Shown here in pieces: positions 10,591 to 23,020 of a DNA stretch of 64,000 nucleotides (within the stretch, counting starts at the first letter, position 1; every line of letters begins with the position of its first letter). The position numbers were made by a program, and so were the translations under genes. The stretch lies in assembly GCA_963573305.1 (NCBI GenBank), contig OY754337.1, positions 51,845,164 through 51,909,163 of the forward strand. The letters are read 5' to 3'. A model generated the notes under the pieces. That model did no database searches. It saw nothing but the letters and a program-made list of their open reading frames with translations, and was not told the DNA's origin. This DNA is from Pyrrhosoma nymphula (taxonomy: Eukaryota; Arthropoda; Insecta; Odonata; Coenagrionidae).

Positions 10591-13500
10591 AAAACTATGT
10601 TTTTTATTTATTTTATTAAATAGTGTGGGTTATATACTCTGTGAGTTTTTTATTCTATATCATGGAGATAAAACTATTTTAAAAAATAGACGCCTTAGGT
10701 GTTAGACGGTAAACTCTTCTCTTACTTAATAATTGAGTTGATTATTTTAATGAACTGCATGTTTTCCAGAAAACTTTTCTAAATCACTTCAGCCAGGTTT
10801 GAAGTGCCTACTTCTCGACGTGCCTACTTCACTTCCTTCTTTTTGGCCCATTTCTTCATCATTTTGCAATTATCAATGTTGCCAAGTAAATAAACACTCA
10901 TAATTCATGGCACAACAATGAGCAAGCTAAAAGTTGTGACACCTGATGACCTGTGACACCGAACTGTATGGTCACATAATTCACGAAATATTCGCTGAAA
11001 TAGCTGCTGTTGCATGGTGGTGAGCCAAAAAGGAAAACACACGTGACATTGATGGAGTTTGTGGTTTCAGGACATCAAGTTCAACGTTGTTGGAGGAAAA
11101 TACATTTCAAAATAATGATGGTGGTGGTGGATATTTGAGTTCTAGTTCAAATCTAACAACTCACAGTTTGTTTATATACCAGCCTCGAGGGAGTCATGAC
11201 TGTGAAAGTCAAAGGGGAAGACGTAAAGAAGACATAGGGAAAATTAGAGACAGTGATTGAATCGAGAGGAACTTTGCGAAGGTAGGCAATCAGAGTAAAA
11301 GACAATGGTTCACAAAGTGGGCACTACCATCTCTGGAGTCGGTGCTTTAATTCAGGCGGATAAAAAGAAACAAGAGGTTGGCATGGGGGCGCTCGCGCTG
11401 GAGGCAGGGTCCAGGCAATATGGTACCATATACGTCCATGGACTGGGATGAATGAACGATTATTCTTTTAGATTTGAAGAAAAAATTAATTTTTCACATA
11501 ATTGATTAAAATTTACTTTCATGATCTTCCTGATTTGGCCATGCAGTCTAGCATGTCCATCTTGCAGTCAGGAGGGCGTAAGATAAAGGTTTTTTGTGAC
11601 TCGAAAATGTTTGAAAAACGCTGGCATGAGAGATTTTGCTAATAATAATATGGAAAGGGTGGCTAAGTTTTACTAGCTTCAGAATTGAGCAACTGGTGAT
11701 GATGATTCAGTATACCCTACAATCGAAGGGTGGCTTGGGACTAGAACTCGCATGATAAGAATTGGCCGATTTCAGTACAGCGAGCCAGTGTTTCAAAGAA
11801 TAACTGCTATCATTTTGGCATTTCGAATTTTTTGGAGTTCAAGAATGTTTAGATTTTCTTTCCAGAGCAAGGCGCAAGCTAATTCTATTCCCAATTCCTT
11901 AGAATCCTTACAATTTTAGAGGACTTATAGGAGCCTCTTTCCACATGGAATCACGGTATGACGGAGTATAAAATGATAACTTAAATTTTATAATATTATT
12001 TTGATGAATTACTCATTACTACACTTCTCTTTAACTATGTAATTTTCAAGGTTATTTTTTTGTCAAATATTTATTCACTCGCGGTGTTACAATATCCTTA
12101 GCTTTAACGATGAATGCTTTGAGAATGGGATGGCTTGCAGAAGAAGATTTTGAAATGATTATGACTAAAAATATATTATGTTGCTGAATGAATTGAATAC
12201 AAAAATAGCGTAAGTTATTAATACAGCGATAAAAGAACACTAAACACGGCGAACATAAAATCCTTAGCTGTGACCTAAATAATGTGTTAAGCCATCGTCC
12301 GTATCGTATCGGTGGTATTGGAAAAACAGAAAGTACATTATCGGTATCGGATTGTATCGGAAAACTGGTTTCCGGCCAGCGCTACTTGGAACATTTCAAA
12401 CGATTGTTTGCTCCCTTTTACGTTGGGGGCCATACCTTCTCGTTCCCCCAAAATCTTTTCCTCGAGGTAAGGAAAATGCTAAGGGCGAGGGGAAATCTGA
12501 ATCCAACCCGCTTTTCCTTTTATGGGCACGCATCCCTTCCACGCCATTCTCCGCTAACCGTGTCCCGGAAATGGTCCTGGATTTCACCAACTCCAATGCA
12601 TCTTGATTCCGTGCTGAAACCGTAGCAGTGATGGTCCAACTTTTTGGATTCTCCCTAGTCCCATTCTATTTTATCCGTCCACTTTCTGAACCCTCCCTCC
12701 TAAAATGATAATCTTTCCTTTTTCTTCTTACCCACTTTTCTTTTAAGACTTTAAGAATAATTTGTCTTAGTCTGTTACACCATTCTTCTTGGTGCACTTC
12801 CTTTTCTCATTCTGTGAAATACCTCGAGTTGTGATGAAATGAAAAGCATACACGCACACGTTCTAGAGTGGGTCGAAAAACAATTTGGAGTATCAAATTC
12901 TAACAGTGCGGAAAATTTGCGTATTTGCATACTTATAACCAGGAAAATGTTAAAACAATTATAATATTTCATCTTAGTTGCAGCCTAAACACGTGGTGAG
13001 TTCTGGGTCATTTCAGCAAAAATAATTTTGCGAAAAGGGAGATGAGCTGCTAGGTGATGTATTCGTATCGAATTTGGATTTTAAAAATCATTCATTGAAA
13101 CAGATTATTAATAGAAATTTCCTTTTGTATAAAAATATGAATACAAGAGTGAGTCTTTTTGTAAAACTGAAAATATATCAATTTTTTACAAAAATTTCGC
13201 AAATTTTAGGTCATATTTGATAGCTCAAAATGTAGAGCACGATTTTATAAAACTATATTTTCCATTGTCAAGGATCCTAAAATAAAGTACTTTCTCGCTA
13301 TTAGAAGTCAAAAAATGTAGCTACAAAATCGAGCTTTAAGGTAATATTTGGTGTTCTAACTTAATAGACACTATGTGAAAACTGAAGATGAAACGGTAAT
13401 TTTACCTATATTTCTTTTGTCCATTTACATGCGAATGCGCAACATTTCCGCATTATTAGAAATACCTACTCGAAACATTTTGCTCGCCTTTTTTGACCCA

Positions 13501-15000
13501 CCATAGGACTTACCCATCACGCCATTATCTTTTGAGGAAGGCTATTTCCAAGGGCCAATTATTACTGTGCCTTGGAAACTGTGTCCCATGTACTGTTTAA
13601 AGTTGATTAATTTTTATCAAGTTAGTTTGGGTTAAATTGGATTAAAAATGCCAAAGAATATTAATAGGGAATCAAACGCTTCATGGGAGCCCACGACGAG
13701 AGGAGGTATAAGCAGCACAGGTCCAGGAATTACCCTTTAACCAGTTATATGAAGACTTATTATTGTTACATCTAGGCCTCATATAAATAATTAATTATTT
13801 TTCGGGAAACTCTGATATTTGTGCTTGATGAGAGGTTAAACTTAAAATTAGGAGAAAATTATTTGAATCCGAGTTGAAACTTTCATTCGAACGGATAAAT
13901 GGGTTCATTAATCAAGAGAAAGAAGATCTTTAGATTTAAAATAAAGACTTATTTAGAGTCAAAGCTCTATTAGCCTTTTCATTCTTCATTCCAATTTCCA
14001 GAATTTCCTCCAGTTTAAATTATTCATGGTCGTTCTTGATCCCAATTCAATATTTACGAGCCCGAGAAGGAATTATAAATCGGAATTACAGCCCAACCAA
14101 AGAGAAGGTTCCGGACTAATTGGGGGAACTGCGATCGCTTTAAATTTAATGTTTCCGTATAAATTATGCAGAATCTGGTTCCTCTGCCAAACGGTTGAAT
14201 GGTCAGGTTACACCTGTGTTGTTACAAGTGCAAAAGATATTACTTGTGATAGAATTGAGTAGATGGAGTGGTTAATTCATTTTTAATCCCTGATAAAATA
14301 TCTGGCTACGAATTAAAATGTTAATTCTTTTCATCATCTTCTTTTGCATCCCTAGACCAATGAAGTGGTCCATTTGTCGTGATATACAGGTCTTTATATA
14401 TTTTTATTGCTTGTGCTCGTAAAGAAAAGCGTTGACGATGCAAGTATTGTGATCAAATGAGGTTGCGTTAGTTATTACGAAATGGATGTTAAAATGTTTG
14501 TTTAGAGACATTTATGACTCTAAACAGACACTATTCTCGAGTTGAATAGGCTCATGCATATTATCTGTTCATAACCAAATATTCATTTTCCCCTTGTAAC
14601 GTTTCGAGAAAGAATAAGCCTTTTTTTATACACAGCCCAGCGAACTCACTGTAACTCTACTCTTTCAAATTCTCTATACAGAACCTTCATTCGTCTTGCT
14701 GCATCCCTGAGCTTCCAAGCAGACCTTTCTCATTTCACATCCCCTCTAAGGGTCCAACCATTCCCTTTCCCTGTACCAGCACGACCCATTACCGCTCCTC
14801 AGCGTTCGTCTCTTACTCTACAACGTACAAGTATCCGACCCCTCTGCCACCTCTAATTGCTTCATTACTTTCACCTCCCAAGGTGTGTGACTTGCTCCTG
14901 ATTCCCCCTACGGAGCACCTTCAAAATCGTTCCCTCCCAATCTCATCTTTAATGATTGTTCAGAATGCTGGGTTGGGAAACTGAAATACAAATTGAAGAT
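10591..15000. other. Long non-coding stretch
   Basis: I find no supported gene in these 4.4 kb. At 12300-12363 there is a loose GTATCGG repeat (four or five copies). A less AT-rich patch lies at about 12400-12610, where all strands are open over short spans, which is a composition effect. Near 13150-13340 two related AT-rich blocks seem to echo each other, but not clearly enough to annotate. Confidence 0.4.
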
Positions 15001-15420
15001 CAATGCTATGAAAATCAAGGTTATAGTTTGTGGAAGAAATAAAGAAGACATGATCAACTTTAAAATTGGGTAGAGTGCAAGTGTAAAGAGGAAATTTGTT
15101 TTATGGGAAACAGGATCACCAGCAATGGAAAAAGCAAGAAATAAATTTTAAGCAAATAACCTTAGCAAAAAAGGCATTCTACCTGAAGATAAATCTCCTG
15201 TCAGCTTATAAGGCAATTCTTGAAGTAAGAAAGCACTTCATTAAAACATACATGTGAAGCATGTCCTTCTATGACAGTGAAGCTTGAAAAATAATCAGAA
15301 GAGCAACGGAGATTTGAAGCAAGTGTTATCGAAGAATGATGAAGATTGAATGTTCGGAGAGAATCACTAACGGAAAAAGTCCTATGAAGAGCTGGAGAGA
15401 AAAGAAGCCTCATGAAATCA
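15001..15420 (+). pseudogene. LINE reverse-transcriptase 3' fragment (RTE/BovB-like)
   Basis: The + strand reads KIKVIVCGRNKEDM, then a degraded LGSRIT-S-GKSKK block near 15112-15140, a KKGI/LPEDKS block, a remnant of the LLYGSE region near 15260-15280, and an ERITEKVL-like block near 15360-15390, with many stops and shifts. The order of these blocks matches the palm-to-C-terminal part of RTE-type LINE proteins and parallels the better preserved copy at 50060-50730, with which it shares nucleotide stretches such as GTTATAGTTTGTGG and GGATCACCAG. It is dead. Confidence 0.7.
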
Positions 15421-18400
15421 CTGTGAGGTAGGAAATATCAAGATATTGGACACATTTTGTGTTCTTACCCAACCAATCTTCGAATTGATGGATTCTGATG
15501 ATGAATGGATTGGGGGCCGTTAAAAAATTGGTTGGTTGGTTATTTGGGGAGGCCAGAGTATTATGGCCATGGTAAACATTTCTCGGGTTTCCCACCGGGT
15601 CTGGATCTTCATTCTGGCCGTCAATTCTAAAGTAGGCTTTCCCATCGTCATCAGTAGTAGAGGCAGAAATGAATTTACCGTTGGTGTTGGCATTGTGGAT
15701 ATTTTCACCGCATAAATATTATCATAAATACATTTCTGCATGAGGCTTTTGCAGCGCTGAGTTGTTTCGGATTGGAGGATTTCCGGGATCTACAGCGTTG
15801 TTAAAATGTTTTAGCGATGGCGTTTCGCGTGCATTTTTGGTTGCATCTTCAGACAAGTATCTGGTGCCGATTGCTGGCATCTGGCCTGAATATGTATTGT
15901 CTCCATGGTGGCTGCCTGATTGTTCAACCTATCAGTGCTGAGGAACCTGAAGTTTGCGCGTTTATGTTTAAGCGGGAATGTTTGCAGTAAATCCTTTATG
16001 TTGCCTTTAAAGAATGTTTTGTTTCTTAGTCCCTATGGCCGCACAAATGAGATGAGGAAAGTAAGCCTTTTCCCGCACCAGCAATCGCACTTCATCACCT
16101 TAATTTGAATTAAAATTCAATATAAGAAAGGCAACTTCAGAGTATCGTTGTACGACAGTGGTGTTTCAATTGTATCATCTTCTGTATTATGAAAGAATAA
16201 ATGAAACCGGATTCTCTCACGAAAGAAAGACGATAGCTGAGGACATCGTAGTTATTGACCAGAACAAACTTTATATTTCCAATGTACTTTGCTATGAAGA
16301 GAAGATTATTCTTCGCTGATAATTTTTTCTCCTTTTTAATTACCTACAATCTGCAGGTTTATGTTGCCATTTTTCCACCGAATTTTTACCAAAATCTATA
16401 AATCTGTAATTTTTCATCGCAGAACGACGATTAAAAGATGTACGTACTCGCACGATTATCAGAAGTGCGATGAAAAATAGTATTTGTTTCAATCTGGCGT
16501 AGTTGTTAAAGTAAAAATACTACTGGACAAGGTCACTTTTTGTTGTGGTTGTCCCCCGCCGCGTGGGTAGGGGAGAGTGACCAGTGTTGGGCCTCGGAGC
16601 TCGGGAAAGGGTCGCGGATTACGACCCTTCGCGAAGTATAGCACACACCTAATTGGCGACTACCTGCGACATGGTTCCAGATAACTACCTTTAACCGGAT
16701 AAAATGTGATCGCTCAAGAACCAGAATTACACCATAATTTTTTTCAGGGCTTTGACTACCTCCTCTGTCTACATCGTCTCTGGTGAATCATAGGGAAGAT
16801 TTGAGTGCCCTGTTGTGATTATTAGTGTTCACAATTTACTGTTTAAATTACTTCGAAGATTTTCTTCAAAATTTAGCACCGTTGAAAATTGCCTCTTCAA
16901 TCGTGGAATCTTCTCTTATGGGTGAGTCTTAGCGTTCTTTTAGCTTCAAGAAAGTTCATTATATTCCCATTAATTCTCGAAGAACTTCCGCCGCACCAGT
17001 TGATTTACAGCGTTAAAGTTAAGCTTTTGACCGTACCACTGCAGCACATTTATTTTATTTATTCTCAACTAATCGCAAGTTATTCTTAACAGTGCCCCAC
17101 TCTCATATCTACCTCGCAGTCAAGATTTATTCTTTAACGTGATAGTTAGGTTTTTGATTCGACCACTTTGTGATCTGGTATCTCATTAGCATTTCACCTT
17201 AATTAACTTAGAGTCTGCAGTGTGTTTTACTCTCTCGGAAATGCTGACGTAAACATTCCAGTTTTAGGATTTAGTTAAGATGTGATACTGCAGATACCCT
17301 TATGCTCCTCTCTCTAAATTACTTAATGAGAGACGTAATCTTCTTTTAAGTTATAAAGTGAGTTTTACGCATATTGTGTGCTGATAATTGGGAGGTCTTT
17401 CAGAATTATATTTTATATCACAGACCGGAACTTTTTAAAGCAGGAAACTTTGTTACACAAGATTTATGAAATACTGATCTCTAATCCATTCCCTCGCCCT
17501 TAATATCTTCTAGTGTTTGAAAATATGTTAGCAACATTAAGGCTTTGACTTCATTATGCTATTTTATTATATCATTAACACCTCGTAAAAAAATTTAAAA
17601 TTGTAAGCTGTAAATTTATTTACCATCGTGACAGTAGTTTATTGTTTATGTTGAGATTTATTTATGTTACTTTTAGTAAAGCTACTTAAGTTTGAGTGTA
17701 AAATAAAACAGAAATAACTTTGTCAGTTACACATTAAATTTATTACCGACCATGGTTTCAGAGAGTGATCGCGATTTTCAAACTTGAGTCATCATGACAG
17801 TCGGATAAAAGAAAATTCGACTCGAAAAAAATCTTTTGAAACTTCATTGATTACGTTGTTGTAAGTGCTGAATGAAATTGACACTCGAGGTCATATTCAA
17901 TATTCTTCTGTGTGGGTGATAATTATTTAAATTAATTGTTTCATTTTAGTTAGCCTTTAACATGTATTCAAGGAAGTGGAAACATTAGCACCTCTAAATC
18001 TTACTGATATTATTGAGAAAATGAATTCATCCTTATCGATAAATATATTTTTTACTTATTCACTAAATTTTCGCGCTTGCGAGTAGCTGGGTGAGTAGAT
18101 AAACGAGAACGAATCCATTGCGATGCAAACAGTCATCTTTACCCATTGGTTATAAATTAAAAGTGGCATAAGTTCAAGACTTTTGGAATGACAAGAAATG
18201 AGCGGAATTTTACCAGCGAGTGCGTGGGAATGATTTTTCTCTTCCTGGAGTTATGAGACACTTTGTGGAGAGAGATAACAAAAATAACCCTTTCCGCGAA
18301 TGGAAAAAGGAGGAGGGGTGTTGGGGAAAAATATCAGAACGAGGTAATAAAGAAGGCCCGTGGTTTTCTTCACGCGATCTAAGGCCCTGGGAAAAGGATG

Positions 18401-18479
18401 AGTGTAGAAAAGGATAAAGTGGAATGGTAGTCTGTAGTTTAAGCGTGGTGTGGTAGACCGGAATGCAGTTTTTTTCAGG
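15421..18479. other. Non-coding stretch with one hammerhead-like motif and an inverted repeat
   Basis: Apart from the motif at 15818-15855 (listed separately), an inverted repeat TTTTTCATCGCA / TGCGATGAAAAA lies at about 16411-16480. A possible 45-bp exon (acceptor near 16877, GTGAGT donor near 16921) can be drawn but has no other support. No gene is called. Confidence 0.4.
15818..15855 (-). other. Hammerhead-like motif, single copy
   Basis: On the minus strand the sequence TGTCTGAAGA is followed by TGCA, a loop, TGCA, then CGCGAAACGCC. CTGAAGA fits the CUGANGA box and GAAAC fits the second core box, with a paired TGCA stem between. A GTC cleavage triplet is not clear after GAAAC. The surrounding 250 bp look like an old repeat. 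Related to the foldback family by motif only. Confidence 0.35.
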
Positions 18480-19062
18480 AGGATGAGCTCATGGGGAGTG
18501 CTGGGAAGGATGGGCGCTCATCGTGGGGGTGGGTGGGTGGTTGCTGTTGGAAAGGACGGTCGTTGTTGGGAAGTGAGCCCAACGTGAGGAGGAGAGGCCG
18601 ATGCTGGTAAAGAGTGGCCGCTCTGATGTGTGGCCCCCTACACGAGAATATTGGGCAAAAGGAAAGAAAGAAATGATTAGGAATTGAATTTGACTTTTGG
18701 TCCGTGGGCTGAACGGAATTTTTAAAAATGCACATCGTCTTCTTCTCTGCCATGTCTCAGATGCATTTTTTATTCATCTATGCATAATCAGCTAGCTTAA
18801 ATAACTTTTTTCTATATTTTTTGTTATCAACACTTTATTTTTTCTTACGCTTTTTTCTCGCAATTTCAACTTCGAGTTCATAGTTTGCGGTCTCGCATGC
18901 CTATAGGATTGAAGGCTTCTATGTAGGTGAGCCTCAAACGTGGGGCTGGGTGACTCTATGGGTTGGTGGCACTTCCTTTTGAGGATTGCCATTGGTGGTG
19001 AGGGTTGCCTCTGTGGATATTGCCTAACCATGGGTGCTAAGAATGATGATACCCAATTGGTG
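18480..19062. other. G-rich stretch bordering the 130-bp array
   Basis: The + strand is markedly G and T rich, with GTGGCCGCT-like and GGGTGACT-like fragments that resemble pieces of the array to the right. The spacing is not regular here, so I treat it as a degenerate edge. Confidence 0.35.
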
Positions 19063-19740
19063 GCTTGTTGGCCGCTGTATGGTGCAGAGGCCACAACTGA
19101 CAGAGGGTTGTAGCCATTGTGAAGTAAGTTTTACGTGCAGTGTTGGGGGACTGCTGTTCTGTAGGACAACCGCTAAGAGTATTGTGGCCCTGCATGGGGC
19201 TCGGTGGTTAACTTAGGATACAAGGGCCACTGTTGATAGGGAATTGCAGTTGTTGTAGAGCAAGTCACACAAGGGGAGGGGTGATCGCTGTTCGTTACTT
19301 CTGCTAGTATGAAGTTAGTCACCCAATGTGCCCCTAGGTGGCTGCTACAGGGCATAGAGGCAGCTGTTGGAAGAGGTTTCAGTTATTGTGATGGTAGATC
19401 TACATGGGGACGGGTGATCGCTCTTTCTAAGGATGGCCGCTAAAAATAAAATCAGCTAAAATGTGGTTTTATGGTTCGTATAGGGTGCATTTACCGCTTT
19501 TGAAAAGGGTGGAAGTTGTAATGCAAGATCTACATGGGAAGTGGTGATTACTCTTTGCTAGGATGGCCGCTATGTATAATACCAAGCGACTTGTCGTTAT
19601 GTGATCAGTATAGATTGCAGTCACGACTTTTGGAATGAGTTGCAGTTGTTGTGTAGGAAGTCCTTCGCAGGGAAGAGGTGACTGCAGTCCGCAAGACTGG
19701 CCGCTATAGAGAGTGGCGCCCTTTTTGGGAGAGAGTGGAT
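19063..19740 (+). repeat. Degenerate tandem array, unit about 130-136 bp
   Basis: Five units can be lined up. Landmarks are an AAGT/GATC box followed by (A/T)CATGGGGA-like and GTGATCGCT at about 19126, 19262, 19397, 19527 and 19658 (offsets 136, 135, 130, 131). Each is followed by a GGATGGCCGCTA-like block (clearest at 19431, 19561 and 19693), and each is preceded by a TTGCAGTTGTTGT-like block. Identity between units is moderate. The skewed, G-rich + strand makes open frames on the minus strand an artefact. This is a minisatellite or satellite relic of unknown role. Confidence 0.7.
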
Positions 19741-21256
19741 GCTGTCGTCAGAGGCGTGAAAGTGGGAGGAGAGTGGTTTGGAGACTGAGATGAGGGAAGA
19801 AAGAAAGAGCAAAGGAGTCCTTTTTAACGGCCCTCCTCGCCCAACAAATGAACTCTGGCCACGGAGCCACACGAGATCTTCAGAGCACTCCTCTTTCCAC
19901 ACCCAGCCCTTCCCTCTAACTCACACTCTTCTCCTCTCACTGACTTCTCCAAACCCTATATTCTCTCCCTCGTCCAAATAAAAAAATACAAAAAGCGAGG
20001 AAAAGAACTCGCACTTTTTCTATCCCTCCACCGACAAGGAGAGCCATTCTCCTTTCTCACTCTAAAGCAGCCGGGGAGGGAACGCGGAGAGATATGTGAA
20101 AGGGAGGTTTGTCGGCTCTTCGTGGGATTGCGGCGGTCCGCAGGGCCGTATATACCCATAAAGAGAAGCTTGTGTCGTATGAGGGTTGTGCTTGGCTTTT
20201 AAAAGTAAGTTAAAGTATGCCTCTCAAGTACCATTTCCACGATGAGTTTCCCTGCAAACGTTTACGGTCTCTCTCCAACCGGACAGTTTTTTTTTAATAC
20301 CCGCAGATTTTTAGAGGAGCATTCCACCGGGTATGGTAGATTTTGATAGACCGTTTTTAGTCTGACTTCGCATTTTAAAATTTCGCTTTCCTCGTTCTTG
20401 TTATTTCTTCCACGAAGCATGCGTCCTACCTCTCTCATTCCCGTGTAACAAGGAATCTTTGCGTACCTTTTAAGGGTGTTATTCAGCTTGAAGAGTAATA
20501 CACATCCAATACTATCCAAAATTTCAGGTAGGAGTTCTTTTTTCTAGAGCTATTGAATTAGTGTCTTTAGTAACTGGGCTATATCTTTTCCTTCCCCTCT
20601 TCCACCTTTCAAACATTTACCCTCGATGGTGATCCAAAGCAACCCTCTGTCTCTGAATAATTCCTCTCTCTACTAGCCCTGGTTCTTTAATATATCTATA
20701 AAAAATACTCAGAAGTGTTGGAATACTATTCTCAGACGTTGTATTTCCACCTGTACTGTTGATTTTATAAATTTATGGTGAAGCCTTATGCTTAAGAATC
20801 TATGCAATCCGATTTTTTTGTTGATCTTATGATGATGCATTATATTAACTTAAGTTTGCATGAAATACATTAAGGTTAAACTACAGTGCCATATTTTTAT
20901 ATTTATTCCTTCTTCGTAGTAACGTTTGACATCACATAACTTCCGCTTTCGTTGTCCTACTTAAACGTCCACTTTGAAAGTTATATCCCGGCAAATAGCT
21001 CCATTTTATCCATTTCTGTGAGCTTTAGGCCGTATATTGGTGTACTGAGACGCTCGTATGAGCCAGCTAAAAAAATTGTCGGTTTTATAATTTTATGGTC
21101 AACGTTAACCACAAAAGAATGTAGCTTTCCCGTTCAGTTAACATTTCTGAGATTTCGGCTTAAAGTATTACTGTAGGATAATTACAGGATGTATAATTGA
21201 TGTTATCGAAATTGATGTTTTAGGTTCCTTTTTCATACCGAGAAAATATTTGGCTA
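19741..21256. other. Non-coding stretch
   Basis: Pyrimidine-rich DNA near 19850-20050 and a short block near 20125-20150 (ATTGCGGCGGTCCGCAGGG) that has a weaker cousin near 53090. No gene recognised. Confidence 0.35.
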
Positions 21257-21264
21257 GAGATAAT

Positions 21265-22756
21265 TAGAGCTAGGGGATTTATGCATTTTCGAACATAAAA
21301 TTATCCACCAATTTGTGATCTAATTATTCACCTTTTGTGCGGCCAATTAATGGCCGCTATGCGTCTTTGATGCGGGAAAATTTCCAAAACGATGTGAAAT
21401 CATGCCAAAAAAATTGATTTTCTGGCGCTCACGTACGCACAGTATGCAGCTTGTACTGACCGATATAAGTTTCCCTAAATGGCCATTTGCCATCTTCGCC
21501 AAATCTTCCTCAAAGCACTTCATGATATTGATAAAGGCATAAACATATACTAACAGGACCGATAAAAAGGAAGTAAAATGATACTGCTTGAAAATAGTAA
21601 AATAACAGACCCTTATTTTGTCAGTTGAATGACAAATCAAAATAATTACATAGTTACACAACATAACAGAGATATCTTTATGTAAAATGAAATAAAAATA
21701 ACTGCTCTTAGTTTATGATCTATGTGTATACCACACATTCAATACATCATATATCACACTACTAGTGTGTTTAAAATAAAATTTTGGAACAAAGCATCAA
21801 TCATTACAGCATGACATTACAAGACTAGACTGCTGTTTTTACAATTAAAGAGTAAATGCAACAGCTGTGTTTTTAATAAACTGCTGCTTTTCTGTTTTCA
21901 TGCGCTTCGCATTTTCAAGGGATTCTCCCATATGTACCTGCCATTTTTTCTGAGATAGCGGCAGCGATTTTAGCTGACTTGTGAGTTGCCGACGCACAAT
22001 GGCTGTCAATAGTTCTTTTCCTGTCCCACACCACTCTAACGTTGCAAAATCTGCACATCATAATCTGCTTCGATTTGTCGAAAACGTACATGCCTTCTCC
22101 AGAAAACTCGAAGGCACGCAAGGAAATAGTTGTTTTGGCCCTCCCGGACATGTTGCAACATGAAGTCTAACGATATAAACAAAGGGAAGTGCAGTCTAGC
22201 AACAACGTAGCACCGTACTAGCCGAGCAAAATATCGACATCGGTTTTCGGCGGGATGCTAAGGGCAGCCAAGCATTCGAAGAAAACAAACGAGAGAGCGT
22301 TCGGCCGCCTTCATTCGGTCCCCCCTCCCCTTTCTCCCCCATTCTTCGCCGCTTCAACTCTCTGGGTGTAGCCGCCTAGCTCTGTTGTGGACATACGTGC
22401 ATGGAGTAAAGCGTAGCAGTGCGTAGAAAATACCCCTATATCCTATCTGCATGCAGCATGACACTTAATGTTCTTCAGGCCTCGAAACTCGCACAGAAAA
22501 TTTCCCGGGGCCCTAAAATGCCCTTCTTAGCATCAAAGTATGACAAAAATAGCACACACCATCACATTTCGGGTCATTATGCGAGATTAGGCGGGAGAAT
22601 TTAGGTATGCTGCAAATACCTCGTGATTATGCGTTTTTTTGCGATTGAAAATAGTTCAGATTTTAGTCACACATGTCATAAATATCATTTTTGGTGCATT
22701 TTGTACGTCTCTGAGAAATTATGCGTTTATGCGGTCGCATAAATCCCTTAGCTCTA
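21265..22756 (-). mobile_element. hAT-like DNA transposon, 1492 bp, with perfect 8-bp target duplication
   Basis: The ends are inverted copies: left TAGAGCTAGGGGATTTATGC at 21265-21284; the right end, read inward on the minus strand from 22756, is TAGAGCTAAGGGATTTATGC, one mismatch in 20. They are flanked by identical GAGATAAT at 21257-21264 and 22757-22764. An 8-bp duplication with TAG/CAG-type ends is typical of hAT elements. The right sub-terminal region has repeated ATTATGCG motifs, as hAT ends often do. The only recognisable coding piece is the zinc-finger ORF at 21915-22151, so most of the transposase is missing and the element is non-autonomous. Orientation is taken from that ORF. Confidence 0.85.
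21915..22151 (-). CDS. BED-type zinc-finger protein, N-terminal part of a hAT transposase
   Basis: A 78-codon frame starts at a true ATG and ends in a stop. The finger is C33-x2-C36 with H51 and H57 (MMCRFCNVRVVWDRK then TIDSHCASATHKSAK), the spacing of BED/CGBP1-like fingers found at the N-terminus of hAT transposases and of proteins domesticated from them. The first 30 residues hold a basic start (MSGRAKTTIS) and a short GEGMYVF segment. The protein ends soon after the finger, with no catalytic domain. It lies inside the element at 21265-22756. It could encode a truncated DNA-binding protein that competes for the ends, or may simply be the 5' remnant of a deleted transposase. Confidence 0.65.
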   Translation of the reverse strand: MSGRAKTTISLRAFEFSGEGMYVFDKSKQIMMCRFCNVRVVWDRKRTIDSHCASATHKSAKIAAAISEKMAGTYGRIP

Positions 22757-22777
22757 GAGATAATTAAACCGGGCCAT

Positions 22778-23020
22778 GATAGCACAAGCATTTCTTGTGT
22801 TAGGAATGGAATCTAATTGTCCCTCGTTTATTTGTTACTCATATTTTGCTTTGCTTCTCTGAGAATTAAAATAGTTAAAATCTCTGATGCTAATAAAAAA
22901 TATAAATAATATCGCAAGCATTTATTGTGTTAGGAACGGAATGCAATTTTCCCTCGTTTATTTGTCACTCATACGTTTGCTTTTTTCTCGGAAAATTAAA
23001 GTTTTAAAAAATGCGGAAAA
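22778..23020 (+). repeat. Tandem duplication, two units of 130 bp
   Basis: The unit at 22778-22907 recurs at 22908-23020. Shared blocks include GCAAGCATTT, TTGTGTTAGGAA, CCCTCGTTTATTTGT, CACTCATA and a GAATTAAA-like end. It begins 14 bp past the right target duplication of the hAT element but is not part of it. No coding sense. Confidence 0.8.

Noticed and set aside
16877..16921. Possible 45-bp exon between an acceptor and a GTGAGT donor
   Set aside because: Two frames are open over so short a span and there is no homologous copy; chance is sufficient.
18475..19902. Minus-strand frames of 92-100 codons
   Set aside because: They run through the 130-bp repeat array and its G-rich edge.
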